Positions 24,527-30,453 of a stretch of 35,628 bases of DNA are shown in pieces (position 1 is the stretch's first letter; each line of letters begins with the position of its first letter). The position numbers and the translations under genes are program-made. Origin of the DNA: a virus; the IMG/VR virus record IMGVR_UViG_3300049218_000158, positions 1 to 35,628 of that record; one strand, written 5' to 3'. The notes beneath the pieces were generated by a model, which made no database searches, was not told the DNA's origin, and worked only from the letters and a program-made list of their open reading frames with translations.

Positions 24527-24790
24527 CTAAAATACCTCTAATTCTTGTTCTATGGCCTCAATTAGCCCGTTTATTGATGTGATAGACTCTTCGTGCCTTT
24601 TTTCGTCAATCAGGGCTAGAATAGGCGTTATTTCCGTTTCTTCATAAAAATTCATAAGCTGGAAAGATGCTTTTCGAATGTTGTCCAACATAAAGTCATT
24701 AAAGTAACTTAACACATATCGGTACTCTAAATAAGTTCGAATGGTTTCTCGCAGATTACATAAATGTTCAAGTTTGGTAGTTGTTTTCAT
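24527..24790 (-). CDS. Hypothetical helical protein (87 aa)
   Basis: Helical protein with aromatic patches (YLEYRYVLSYFNDFML) and an acidic C-terminus (IEAIEQELEVF). No family recognised. It is the first gene of the leftward trio 24790-24025, divergent from the small-gene run beginning at 24905. Confidence 0.66.
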   Translation of the reverse strand: MKTTTKLEHLCNLRETIRTYLEYRYVLSYFNDFMLDNIRKASFQLMNFYEETEITPILALIDEKRHEESITSINGLIEAIEQELEVF

Positions 24791-24850
24791 TTTAAATTTC
24801 CATTGCTAGTTCCATGAGATGTTGTTTTGTATCAGAATATCACAAACACA

Positions 24851-24880
24851 TTGCGTCTTAAAAGGAAAATGTTACATAAT
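24851..24880 (+). promoter_or_regulatory. Sigma70-like promoter for the small-gene run
   Basis: TTGCGT (24851-24856) and CATAAT (24875-24880) are spaced by 18 nt, upstream of ATG 24905. GTGGAGAT lies before the start codon. The pair is moderate in quality, but it is the best in the divergent gap 24791-24904. Confidence 0.45.
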
Positions 24881-24904
24881 TAGCATTTTTAAGTGGAGAT
24901 AATA

Positions 24905-25072
24905 ATGAAAAATATAGATCCTGATTATTGGGATGAAAAATGCACCTCTGATTTGTTCGACAAAGTTAGAGATTACGAAAGGAAAATACAGTATCTTGAA
25001 GACAAAGTTAATGATTTGCAGGACTACATTGAATCATTACAATCCCAACTGGAAGCTAAACAAGATGATTAG
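24905..25072 (+). CDS. Small coiled-coil protein (55 aa)
   Basis: Residues about 20-52 show a clear heptad pattern (VRDYERKIQYLEDKVNDLQD), predicting a coiled coil. GGAGA precedes ATG 24905. It opens the small-gene run, and the next start follows immediately (TAG then ATG). No family recognised. Confidence 0.62.
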   Translation: MKNIDPDYWDEKCTSDLFDKVRDYERKIQYLEDKVNDLQDYIESLQSQLEAKQDD

Positions 25073-25246
25073 ATGGAATACACACCTACTCAAATAAAAT
25101 ACATTAAGCAAATCCTCAAAGAAAATGGATTCTCTGAGATGTCCACACACGAATTTCAGGGAGTCATTTTAGATGAATATAAATATTATCCACTTACTCA
25201 CCTTATCAATGAATTAAAGCTTTTTAAAAAAAACATTTGTTCTTAG
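25073..25246 (+). CDS. Small hypothetical protein (57 aa)
   Basis: Begins directly after the previous stop, so coupling is likely. The helical N-terminus (EYTPTQIKYIKQILKENG) and overall charge balance suggest a soluble protein. No family recognised. Confidence 0.58.
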   Translation: MEYTPTQIKYIKQILKENGFSEMSTHEFQGVILDEYKYYPLTHLINELKLFKKNICS

Positions 25247-25270
25247 TATGGCAAAAACAATAGGTGGTTT

Positions 25271-25405
25271 ATGGCACACAAGAAAAAAGAACTCATGTCA
25301 AAAGAAAAAGAACGCAAAGAGACAGCTCATCATCTGGTGAAGCACAAAGAGCATGAACACAAAGAGAAGAATAAAGCCGTTAAAAAGCATTCTCGCGGCA
25401 AATAA
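25271..25405 (+). CDS. Lys/His-rich small protein (44 aa)
   Basis: Over a third Lys and His residues (AHKKKELMSKEKERKETAHH), ending KHSRGK. AGGTGG lies four bases before ATG 25271; an alternative frame from 25248 lacks a ribosome site. Extreme basicity suggests nucleic-acid contact. No family recognised. Confidence 0.55.
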   Translation: MAHKKKELMSKEKERKETAHHLVKHKEHEHKEKNKAVKKHSRGK

Positions 25406-25409
25406 GGTA

Positions 25410-25574
25410 ATGATGGATAAAAAAATGCGGGCTGTCTCAAAGACAATTAAAAAGGGCGAAAAACTAATTACTAAAGCAATCAAAAAGAATGACAAACTTG
25501 CAGATTATGATGAGAAAGTCAGAGATCCTCAGATTTCAGCTTACGAAAAAATGAAGAAGAAAGGATGTAAATGA
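25410..25574 (+). CDS. Lys-rich small protein (54 aa)
   Basis: Basic, helical protein (MRAVSKTIKKGEKLITKAIK) ending MKKKGCK. AAGGT precedes ATG 25410, with a second ATG at 25413. Its stop overlaps the start of the next gene (ATGA). No family recognised. Confidence 0.58.
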   Translation: MMDKKMRAVSKTIKKGEKLITKAIKKNDKLADYDEKVRDPQISAYEKMKKKGCK

Positions 25575-25750
25575 TTTACATCACAATCAGAGTAAATAAT
25601 GACCATGCTTCTTATTCTGAACAGTTCGAATCTCTCACCTTATTACTTGACCCCGACGATGAACATCTGAAATCTATGATTGAACAAACGCTCAAGAACT
25701 TTAATCAAGAAGCTCAAGAAGTAATCATCAAAACAAAAATGGAAGTGTAA
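25571..25750 (+). CDS. Small acidic protein (59 aa)
   Basis: Starts within the stop of the previous gene (ATGA). It opens with a beta-like strand (MIYITIRVNND) followed by an acidic helix (LDPDDEHLKSMIEQTLKN), unlike its basic neighbours. No family recognised. Confidence 0.58.
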   Translation: MIYITIRVNNDHASYSEQFESLTLLLDPDDEHLKSMIEQTLKNFNQEAQEVIIKTKMEV

Positions 25751-25751
25751 T

Positions 25752-25907
25752 ATGCCACTCAAAAAGGGAACCAGTAAAAAGGTCATCGGTGAAAATATCA
25801 AAGAAATGGAATTTGCTGGACATGATCCGAAACAAGCAGTCGCAGCAGCTCTTGAAACCGCCCGTAAATCCGGCGCAAAAATTCCCAAAAAGAAAAAAGG
25901 AAAATAA
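25752..25907 (+). CDS. Basic small phage protein, DUF6496-like (51 aa)
   Basis: Pattern KKVIGENIKEMEFAGHDPKQ followed by AVAAALETARKSGAKI and a poly-Lys end resembles short phage proteins described under DUF6496, whose function is unknown. Start is one base after the preceding stop. The match is from memory of the pattern. Confidence 0.62.
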   Translation: MPLKKGTSKKVIGENIKEMEFAGHDPKQAVAAALETARKSGAKIPKKKKGK

Positions 25908-25908
25908 T

Positions 25909-26133
25909 ATGCTCTCATCTCTCATCGCATCTTTTAAAAATGCTGCAATCGGAAAATCATTCCTCACAGCAGTCATCAATTTAGTTCAGCACTTTGAAGC
26001 AGATTACGTTGTAGACGGAAATGCTCGTAACGCATTACTTGATGATCTATCCCAGACACTCTTGGCTATGAAAACACCTGTTACAACACCTGCTTCAGCT
26101 CCTGTGTCTATAACAACTCCAACTTCGAGCTAA
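25909..26133 (+). CDS. Small hypothetical protein (74 aa)
   Basis: N-terminal helix with hydrophobic face (MLSSLIASFKNAAIGKSFLT) followed by an acidic helix and a Pro/Thr-rich tail (TPVTTPASAPVSITTPTSS). The tail resembles linkers of surface proteins. ATG 25909 begins one base after the previous stop. No family recognised. Confidence 0.55.
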   Translation: MLSSLIASFKNAAIGKSFLTAVINLVQHFEADYVVDGNARNALLDDLSQTLLAMKTPVTTPASAPVSITTPTSS

Positions 26134-26169
26134 TCATAACTAAATAGAAATGGCGAATGAGGTTTAAAA

Positions 26170-26232
26170 ATGAAGGAAAAATGGATACAAAAGGCTATTA
26201 ACTTTTTGGCTGTCTACGGGCAGATGCAATGA
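26170..26232 (+). CDS. Possible 20-aa peptide
   Basis: Short frame preceded by GAGG at about eight bases, encoding an amphipathic peptide (MKEKWIQKAINFLAVYGQMQ). It is the only candidate in the gap 26134-26273. It is too short to judge beyond the ribosome site. Confidence 0.3.
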   Translation: MKEKWIQKAINFLAVYGQMQ

Positions 26233-26263
26233 CAATCAAAAAATTGAAAAAGAAATAATTCTT

Positions 26264-26300
26264 GGAAGCTAGCTCAATGGTAGAGCTCTGTTTTGGGATT
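26264..26300 (+). other. tRNA-like 5' half (degenerate)
   Basis: The bases read like positions 1-38 of a tRNA: a 7-nt acceptor strand ending GC, TA, then the D arm GCTC-AATGGTA-GAGC, then CTGTTTTGGGA resembling a tRNA-Pro anticodon arm. No matching acceptor 3' strand, anticodon 3' strand or T arm follows. It is therefore a remnant or mimic, not a working tRNA. Its complement encodes the C-terminus of the leftward RHH gene. Confidence 0.45.
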
Positions 26301-26450
26301 GTAAGTGCAGTGAGACTCTACCTCTTTAGTAATCATCTCCGTAACAACCTTAGTCATACTTTTCCCCTTGGTTGCACAATGAGCTTTAAAGGCTTTATGT
26401 AACTCTGGACTCATTCTGAAAACGATCATTCTTTCTGGCTTTACAGACAT
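26274..26450 (-). CDS. Ribbon-helix-helix DNA-binding protein (58 aa)
   Basis: The core (RMIVFRMSPELHKAFKAHCA, then TKGKSMTKVVTEMITKEVE) matches the ribbon-helix-helix fold: a short basic strand, a helix, a turn with Gly-Lys-Ser and a second helix. Such proteins bind operators as dimers. A strong GAGGGA site lies six bases before ATG 26450. The last ten or so codons are read from the antisense strand of the tRNA-like sequence, so the 3' end may have been replaced by recombination. It is divergent from terS. Confidence 0.72.
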   Translation of the reverse strand: MSVKPERMIVFRMSPELHKAFKAHCATKGKSMTKVVTEMITKEVESHCTYNPKTELYH

Positions 26451-26504
26451 TTATTCCCTCGATATATTTACAGAAAAACTATCATATAGAAAAGAATTTC
26501 GTCT

Positions 26505-26939
26505 ATGAATAGAATGAACCTAAAAAATGTAAAGCAGGTTTACATGAAGTCTGAGATTTCCAAACCGTTAAAAAGAAATGGCAATAGACAATTTACCGAT
26601 GAAGAGATAGCAAAGGCACTCACTAAGCATAAGGGCTTACAATACCTTGCATCTGATGATCTGGGAATATCCTATGGACATATGTCTGCCAGAATTAGCG
26701 CGTCTGAATACCTTCAACAAGTGAGAGCTGATGCACGTGAAAAGCGCATTGACATGGCTGAAAAGTCCCTTACTGACATGGTAGAGATGCAAGAGCTAGG
26801 AGCTGTTATTTATACACTCAAAACATTAGGAAAGTCGCGCGGTTATATAGAATCTATAGAACAGACAGTTGACAAAGAAACTATAAATGCGTTTTTGTCT
26901 ACTATGAAGATGATTAGTGAAGCTCAGAATAAAGATTAA
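26505..26939 (+). CDS. terS: Terminase small subunit (144 aa)
   Basis: DNA-recognition part of the packaging motor. A helix-turn-helix-like region lies at about 30-70 (FTDEEIAKALTKHKGLQYLA, then LGISYGHMSARISAS). The typical oligomerisation part follows, with AEKSLTDMVEMQELGAVIYT and LKTLGKSRGY, a pattern seen in many small terminases. Three possible ATG starts exist (26505, 26514, 26544); the first is shown, and the last has AGG about five bases upstream. The large subunit is 3.5 kb away at 30454, with an oppositely oriented accessory operon between. Confidence 0.75.
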   Translation: MNRMNLKNVKQVYMKSEISKPLKRNGNRQFTDEEIAKALTKHKGLQYLASDDLGISYGHMSARISASEYLQQVRADAREKRIDMAEKSLTDMVEMQELGAVIYTLKTLGKSRGYIESIEQTVDKETINAFLSTMKMISEAQNKD

Positions 26940-27094
26940 CATTTGATCTTTTTTTCCCCTTCAAGATGAAGTCTCATAGAATCCTGATAGAATTCCTCGA
27001 TATCTTCTAGTCTGGCTATTAGCTGTTCCATAGTTTCATCGTATTGGTAGTCTTCTAGAAGAAATCCTAATTCTTGCATTTCAACCCAATTCAT
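26936..27094 (-). CDS. Small acidic protein (52 aa)
   Basis: ATG 27094 is chosen because GAGGTGACT lies directly upstream. The acidic helical protein reads MNWVEMQELGFLLEDYQYDE. No family recognised. It is the last gene of the leftward accessory cluster and overlaps the terS end by four bases. Confidence 0.63.
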   Translation of the reverse strand: MNWVEMQELGFLLEDYQYDETMEQLIARLEDIEEFYQDSMRLHLEGEKKIKC

Positions 27095-27143
27095 AGTCAC
27101 CTCACGGCTTCTAATTCGGTTATAGGACGAAAGCCTCAGGTTG

Positions 27144-27272
27144 TCAATCCCTCTTCTCATCTTCAGTACGTTCGTAAGCTTCATACCTCTCAATCAGATA
27201 TTGATAAGTATCAGTAGATTCAAATTCTGGGATATCTACGTATTGGACTATTTCAACTGGTTCTGGGTTCAT
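27144..27272 (-). CDS. Small acidic protein (42 aa)
   Basis: Begins directly after the stop of the zinc-ribbon-like gene. Sequence MNPEPVEIVQYVDIPEFEST continues with Tyr and Glu residues. The ribosome site is weak. No family recognised. Confidence 0.5.
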   Translation of the reverse strand: MNPEPVEIVQYVDIPEFESTDTYQYLIERYEAYERTEDEKRD

Positions 27273-27677
27273 CTAATTACTCTTTAAGATAGTTTGAATA
27301 AGTATGAGCGCATTTACAAAATCATAGTGACTTATCGGGAGAGTCATCGCGATCTCAGGCAACCTCTCGATGTTTTCTATCATGGCATCTAGTTGTTTTA
27401 GAAGGTCAGACTTTGTGATAGTTTTGAGCGGCTCATCCAAAAGTTTTTTATCGCTCAAACCGTTATCTACGGGCATATTTTCATCCACAACTTTTGGTAC
27501 AATTTCGTTGCCTTCATCATCGACGCGTAAAAAATTAGCCCAGTCATGGGCCGCACATCTGTGGTAATCATTTCCACCATCCACTGCTATCTGCCCACAA
27601 CTACAGGTTACGTAATCATGGCGGTGAAAGGATTCGATGATGTCATTGCATAGCTTACATTTAGCGCGGTTTCTCAT
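27273..27677 (-). CDS. Zinc-ribbon-like hypothetical protein (134 aa)
   Basis: The N-terminus holds a likely zinc site: CKLCNDII (Cys7, Cys10), HRHDY, CSCGQI and YHRC within the first 41 residues. The remainder is acidic and helical. Proteins of this kind are common in phages without known function. It lies in the accessory operon downstream of the DUF551-like gene. Confidence 0.68.
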   Translation of the reverse strand: MRNRAKCKLCNDIIESFHRHDYVTCSCGQIAVDGGNDYHRCAAHDWANFLRVDDEGNEIVPKVVDENMPVDNGLSDKKLLDEPLKTITKSDLLKQLDAMIENIERLPEIAMTLPISHYDFVNALILIQTILKSN

Positions 27678-27731
27678 TTATATAATCTCGCTGAAACGGT
27701 TATGTAGGGGCATTTATTTTATTCAAATCCA

Positions 27732-27938
27732 TTAAACCTCTGTATCCACAATTAAATAATGCGTCACATCTAAAGCTAGTGAATGCCGTATATCGGGATT
27801 GTAATAAACAAATACATCGATATCGGGATGGTAAATTGCTGCTATAAGACTGCCAGCATGCATATAACCTTTTTCATTAGCCACTAAACATATGCACATT
27901 TGAGTTGGCTTTTCAATTCTTCTATCTTTCCATTCCAT
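27732..27938 (-). CDS. DUF551-like small protein (68 aa)
   Basis: Pattern WKDRRIEKPTQM at the start and DVTHYLIVD at the end resembles the layout of DUF551 proteins (Trp-Pro start, THW-type end), though the end is degenerate. The start overlaps the stop of the previous gene (TAATG). Function is unknown for the family. Confidence 0.6.
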   Translation of the reverse strand: MEWKDRRIEKPTQMCICLVANEKGYMHAGSLIAAIYHPDIDVFVYYNPDIRHSLALDVTHYLIVDTEV

Positions 27939-28111
27939 TAGACTTCTTTATTTTTTCCTTCTAATATTTTGTTAAAATTATATAGAAGTTCACGATCTTT
28001 CTTAAATTGACCCAAATTCATTCTATTTTCCCACTCTTCTTGAGTCATATGATGCATGAAATAGTGGATTGAGTTTTTATCAATACAGTCAGGGTTTCCT
28101 TTTTTACACAT
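27938..28111 (-). CDS. Small hypothetical protein (57 aa)
   Basis: AAGGA lies within the end of rtcB, six bases before ATG 28111, so expression follows rtcB. The N-terminus has two Cys residues (MCKKGNPDCIDKN) and His residues (HYFMHHM), which may bind metal. No family recognised. Confidence 0.62.
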   Translation of the reverse strand: MCKKGNPDCIDKNSIHYFMHHMTQEEWENRMNLGQFKKDRELLYNFNKILEGKNKEV

Positions 28112-28113
28112 AA

Positions 28114-29223
28114 TCAATCCTTATATGGGTCATAATCTTTCCCAGAAGCCATGGCTACTCCAATAGGGGTTAAAGTATGTAATATCTTTACTGTTCCTTC
28201 ATGAGCAGCTAATACTTCTTCTATTCTTTTGTATGCAAGAGGGCTTTCGTCAACATCTCCTCCACGCACTTCGGGAGAGAATCGCTGCATGTAAGATTCA
28301 TGCGCTTCTTTTTTGATGAGACCTTCGGTGAGTTGCCTTCCTGTTTTTCTACAGGTCTTTCCTTTGGCTTGAACTCTTCCCATTGCACGGCCTGCTCCAT
28401 GGATTGTTGAATAAAGAGAGGAGGCAGATTCATGGCTGTCCATTCCTTCGAGGATGACACTAATATCTCCCATAGATCCTCCAACAAAGCCTCTTTGACC
28501 CGGAAAGGCTGGAGTTGCACCCTTGCGTATGACCCAGTAATCTTTATCAAAATGTCTTTCTTTCCATGCAAAGTTGTGGTGATTGTGCACTTCCTCAATG
28601 ATCGAGGATCTAAGGATTTGTGCAACTTTTTTGCAAACCCAATCTCGTCCAGCGTAAGCATATCGACCAGCGAGTTCCATGCATTTAATATATTGTTGTC
28701 CGAGGTCTGAATTTTCATCAAAAATGAACGGCTTTGCGTGGATTCCATCTACTCCTCCGGCTGCTCTGACAAAATGCGTAGCAATTGAGTGACCAAGACC
28801 TCTGCTTCCGAAGTGTACCCCGACCCAAATTCTATTTTGCTCATCAACAAAGACATCAACATAATGATTTCCTGAGCCGACAGTTCCGAGCTGATCACGA
28901 GCTCTATCCTTGAGTCCACGAAGCACTTCAATCTCATCCCAGAGTTTCTCTTCAAAAATTGGATTGTCAATTTTTTCATTATTCTTTCTCCCCACTCCAA
29001 AGCTAATATGCTTTTGGATTTCGTTCATGTTACGGTAGATGTTTTCTTTTACTTCTTTTGCATTACAATCCAATAATACAGCCTTATTGCCACATGCAAT
29101 ATCGTAGCCAACGCCATTAACGCAAATAGCACCATCCAAAGCGATAACACCACCCACTGGAATGGAGTACCCCAAGTGATTATCGGCGCACAAAACACCA
29201 TAAGAAGCACTAGAAAGTTCCAT
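28114..29223 (-). CDS. rtcB: RtcB-type RNA ligase (369 aa)
   Basis: RNA-splicing ligase that joins 2',3'-cyclic phosphate or 3'-phosphate ends to 5'-OH ends using GTP and Mn2+. Motifs in order: GVGYDIACG (about 37-45, metal ligands Asp41 and Cys44), GTVGSGNHYVDVF, HFGSRGLGH, HNHHNFAW, RKGATPAFPGQ, GSMGD, and STIHGAGRAMGR with the His that takes GMP. C-terminal DESPLAYKRIEEV is also typical. Size fits a compact phage RtcB. AAAGGAGATCC lies directly before ATG 29223, which overlaps the previous gene by 14 nt. The likely role is repair of tRNAs cut by host anticodon nucleases; this is inference. Confidence 0.93.
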   Translation of the reverse strand: MELSSASYGVLCADNHLGYSIPVGGVIALDGAICVNGVGYDIACGNKAVLLDCNAKEVKENIYRNMNEIQKHISFGVGRKNNEKIDNPIFEEKLWDEIEVLRGLKDRARDQLGTVGSGNHYVDVFVDEQNRIWVGVHFGSRGLGHSIATHFVRAAGGVDGIHAKPFIFDENSDLGQQYIKCMELAGRYAYAGRDWVCKKVAQILRSSIIEEVHNHHNFAWKERHFDKDYWVIRKGATPAFPGQRGFVGGSMGDISVILEGMDSHESASSLYSTIHGAGRAMGRVQAKGKTCRKTGRQLTEGLIKKEAHESYMQRFSPEVRGGDVDESPLAYKRIEEVLAAHEGTVKILHTLTPIGVAMASGKDYDPYKD

Positions 29224-29575
29224 GGATCTCCTTTGAAAAAAAACCAAATTGTGGAGCTTCGTTTAAAACAAATAAATGACGAATGTTAACTACATTGACT
29301 AAACAATCCATAGGAGGGAAGCATTCCATACACCAAGATTGATGAAACCCAAGATTATTTTTAATTTCCTGTAGATCATCCCAAGTAATTTTATCTAACC
29401 ATTTCCCATTTATATGTTGACATCGATTAATAGATAATCTGCTGAAGTTTCCATCTTTATATAATTGAACTAAAAAATGGGGGTTTTTAAATACCTTCAA
29501 AGGAAATGGGTTATATTGCAATTTAGGCAAATTTTCACTAGGGATTTCCTCAAAGTGGTCAGTAATTAGTTTCAT
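29210..29575 (-). CDS. DUF7694-like protein (121 aa)
   Basis: The middle and end (LSINR, then ITWDDLQEIKNNLGFHQSW, CMECFPPMDCLVNVVNIRH) match small conserved proteins listed under DUF7694, of unknown function. GGAG lies five bases before ATG 29575. It is upstream of and overlaps rtcB, so the two are co-expressed. Confidence 0.68.
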   Translation of the reverse strand: MKLITDHFEEIPSENLPKLQYNPFPLKVFKNPHFLVQLYKDGNFSRLSINRCQHINGKWLDKITWDDLQEIKNNLGFHQSWCMECFPPMDCLVNVVNIRHLFVLNEAPQFGFFSKEIHGTF

Positions 29576-29741
29576 TGTATCTCCATGGTTTTGGAATCAA
29601 TGCAAACATACATCCTAGATGTGAACATGCTATCAATCTAATAATTTTATATTGCTCATATGGAATACATTCAGAGAAAAAAATAAATAAACAAACCATC
29701 AACCAGTTTTGCAGTAAAACCCACCTTCTTATTTTATTCAT
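29559..29741 (-). CDS. Small membrane-type protein (60 aa)
   Basis: One hydrophobic stretch (LLQNWLMVCLFIFFSECI) preceded by basic residues, then a mixed tail with a second weaker segment (HLGCMFALI). AGGGGA lies six bases before ATG 29741. It overlaps the next gene by 17 nt. No family recognised. Confidence 0.6.
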   Translation of the reverse strand: MNKIRRWVLLQNWLMVCLFIFFSECIPYEQYKIIRLIACSHLGCMFALIPKPWRYNETNY

Positions 29742-29750
29742 TGATGTCCC

Positions 29751-30116
29751 CTAAGAACCTATTATTTCTTTGATGGATTTTTTTATAGCTAAAGAAAGAT
29801 AATTTTTAAGAGAGGCTGAATGATAACTATCTATTGAATTGAATTTGTTTCTATCATGATAAATCGATTTTAATTCAAAAGTAAGATGATCTAAAAGATT
29901 TGCTTCAATCGCTGCTAAGGCTTTTTCTATATGACCCAAAGCATTATCCATTCTTCCACTGAAAGGAAATGTTCCATCTCCGCATACTAAGATTTCCATT
30001 GATGCTTCATAAAATTTGAAATATAAATCAAACTCATCCTCAAACGTTTCATAAAGATGTAGCATTGTGGCATCATGTAATCTATCAAGTTCTTCTTCCG
30101 ATTTTTTATTTTCCAT
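29751..30116 (-). CDS. Hypothetical acidic helical protein (121 aa)
   Basis: No family recognised. Residues 1-45 are acidic and helical (SEEELDRLHDATMLHLYETF). Later parts include FPFSGRMDNALGHIEKAL, which resembles a helical dimer interface. ATG 30116 is chosen; a TTG at 30122 with AAAGGG nearby is an alternative. Confidence 0.65.
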   Translation of the reverse strand: MENKKSEEELDRLHDATMLHLYETFEDEFDLYFKFYEASMEILVCGDGTFPFSGRMDNALGHIEKALAAIEANLLDHLTFELKSIYHDRNKFNSIDSYHSASLKNYLSLAIKKSIKEIIGS

Positions 30117-30134
30117 AACCAATTTTCCCTTTGT

Positions 30135-30227
30135 TTAGTCATCTCTTTGCATAATAATTGCACAACATAGCATCGAAAATATCCCAATGAAAAAAATGGA
30201 CAAAAAAATACAACTAGGCCAGTCCAT
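30135..30227 (-). CDS. Single-span membrane peptide (30 aa)
   Basis: One hydrophobic segment (CIFLSIFFIGIFSMLCCAII) with a short charged tail. ATG 30227 lies inside the end of the 56-aa gene, so coupling is likely. It is another candidate for a tiny lysis-related or regulatory membrane peptide. Confidence 0.5.
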   Translation of the reverse strand: MDWPSCIFLSIFFIGIFSMLCCAIIMQRDD

Positions 30228-30384
30228 GATTCATCTCCAACTTAAACTGAAAGCAAATAGTGTTAGACTGTTCATCCCAAATCATTTTGTCATATATAAG
30301 ACCAAGCTCTCTTGCTTGTATCGCTACTTTAATGAAATGATCGGTAACTCTTAGGGAAACGTCGTCGGGTTTTTCTATTTCCAT
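30214..30384 (-). CDS. Small acidic protein (56 aa)
   Basis: First gene of the leftward accessory operon. Sequence MEIEKPDDVSLRVTDHFIKV then AIQARELGLIYDKM suggests a small alpha/beta protein. No family recognised. It is divergent from terL across the palindrome at 30417. Confidence 0.58.
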   Translation of the reverse strand: MEIEKPDDVSLRVTDHFIKVAIQARELGLIYDKMIWDEQSNTICFQFKLEMNHGLA

Positions 30385-30416
30385 CTTAAACCATTGATGT
30401 AAAATTTAATTTTCAT

Positions 30417-30430
30417 GCTATAAATATAGC
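30417..30430. promoter_or_regulatory. 14-bp palindrome upstream of terL
   Basis: GCTATA-AA-TATAGC is a 6+2+6 inverted repeat in the 69-bp divergent gap between the accessory operon and terL. It may be an operator controlling both directions or a symmetric -10 region. No regulator can be linked to it from sequence. Confidence 0.4.
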
Positions 30431-30453
30431 AGTATACATGGAAGACATAGAAC

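Noticed and set aside
26264-26340. A working tRNA-Pro gene
   Set aside because: The 5' half fits, but there is no complementary acceptor strand, no proper anticodon stem and no T arm.
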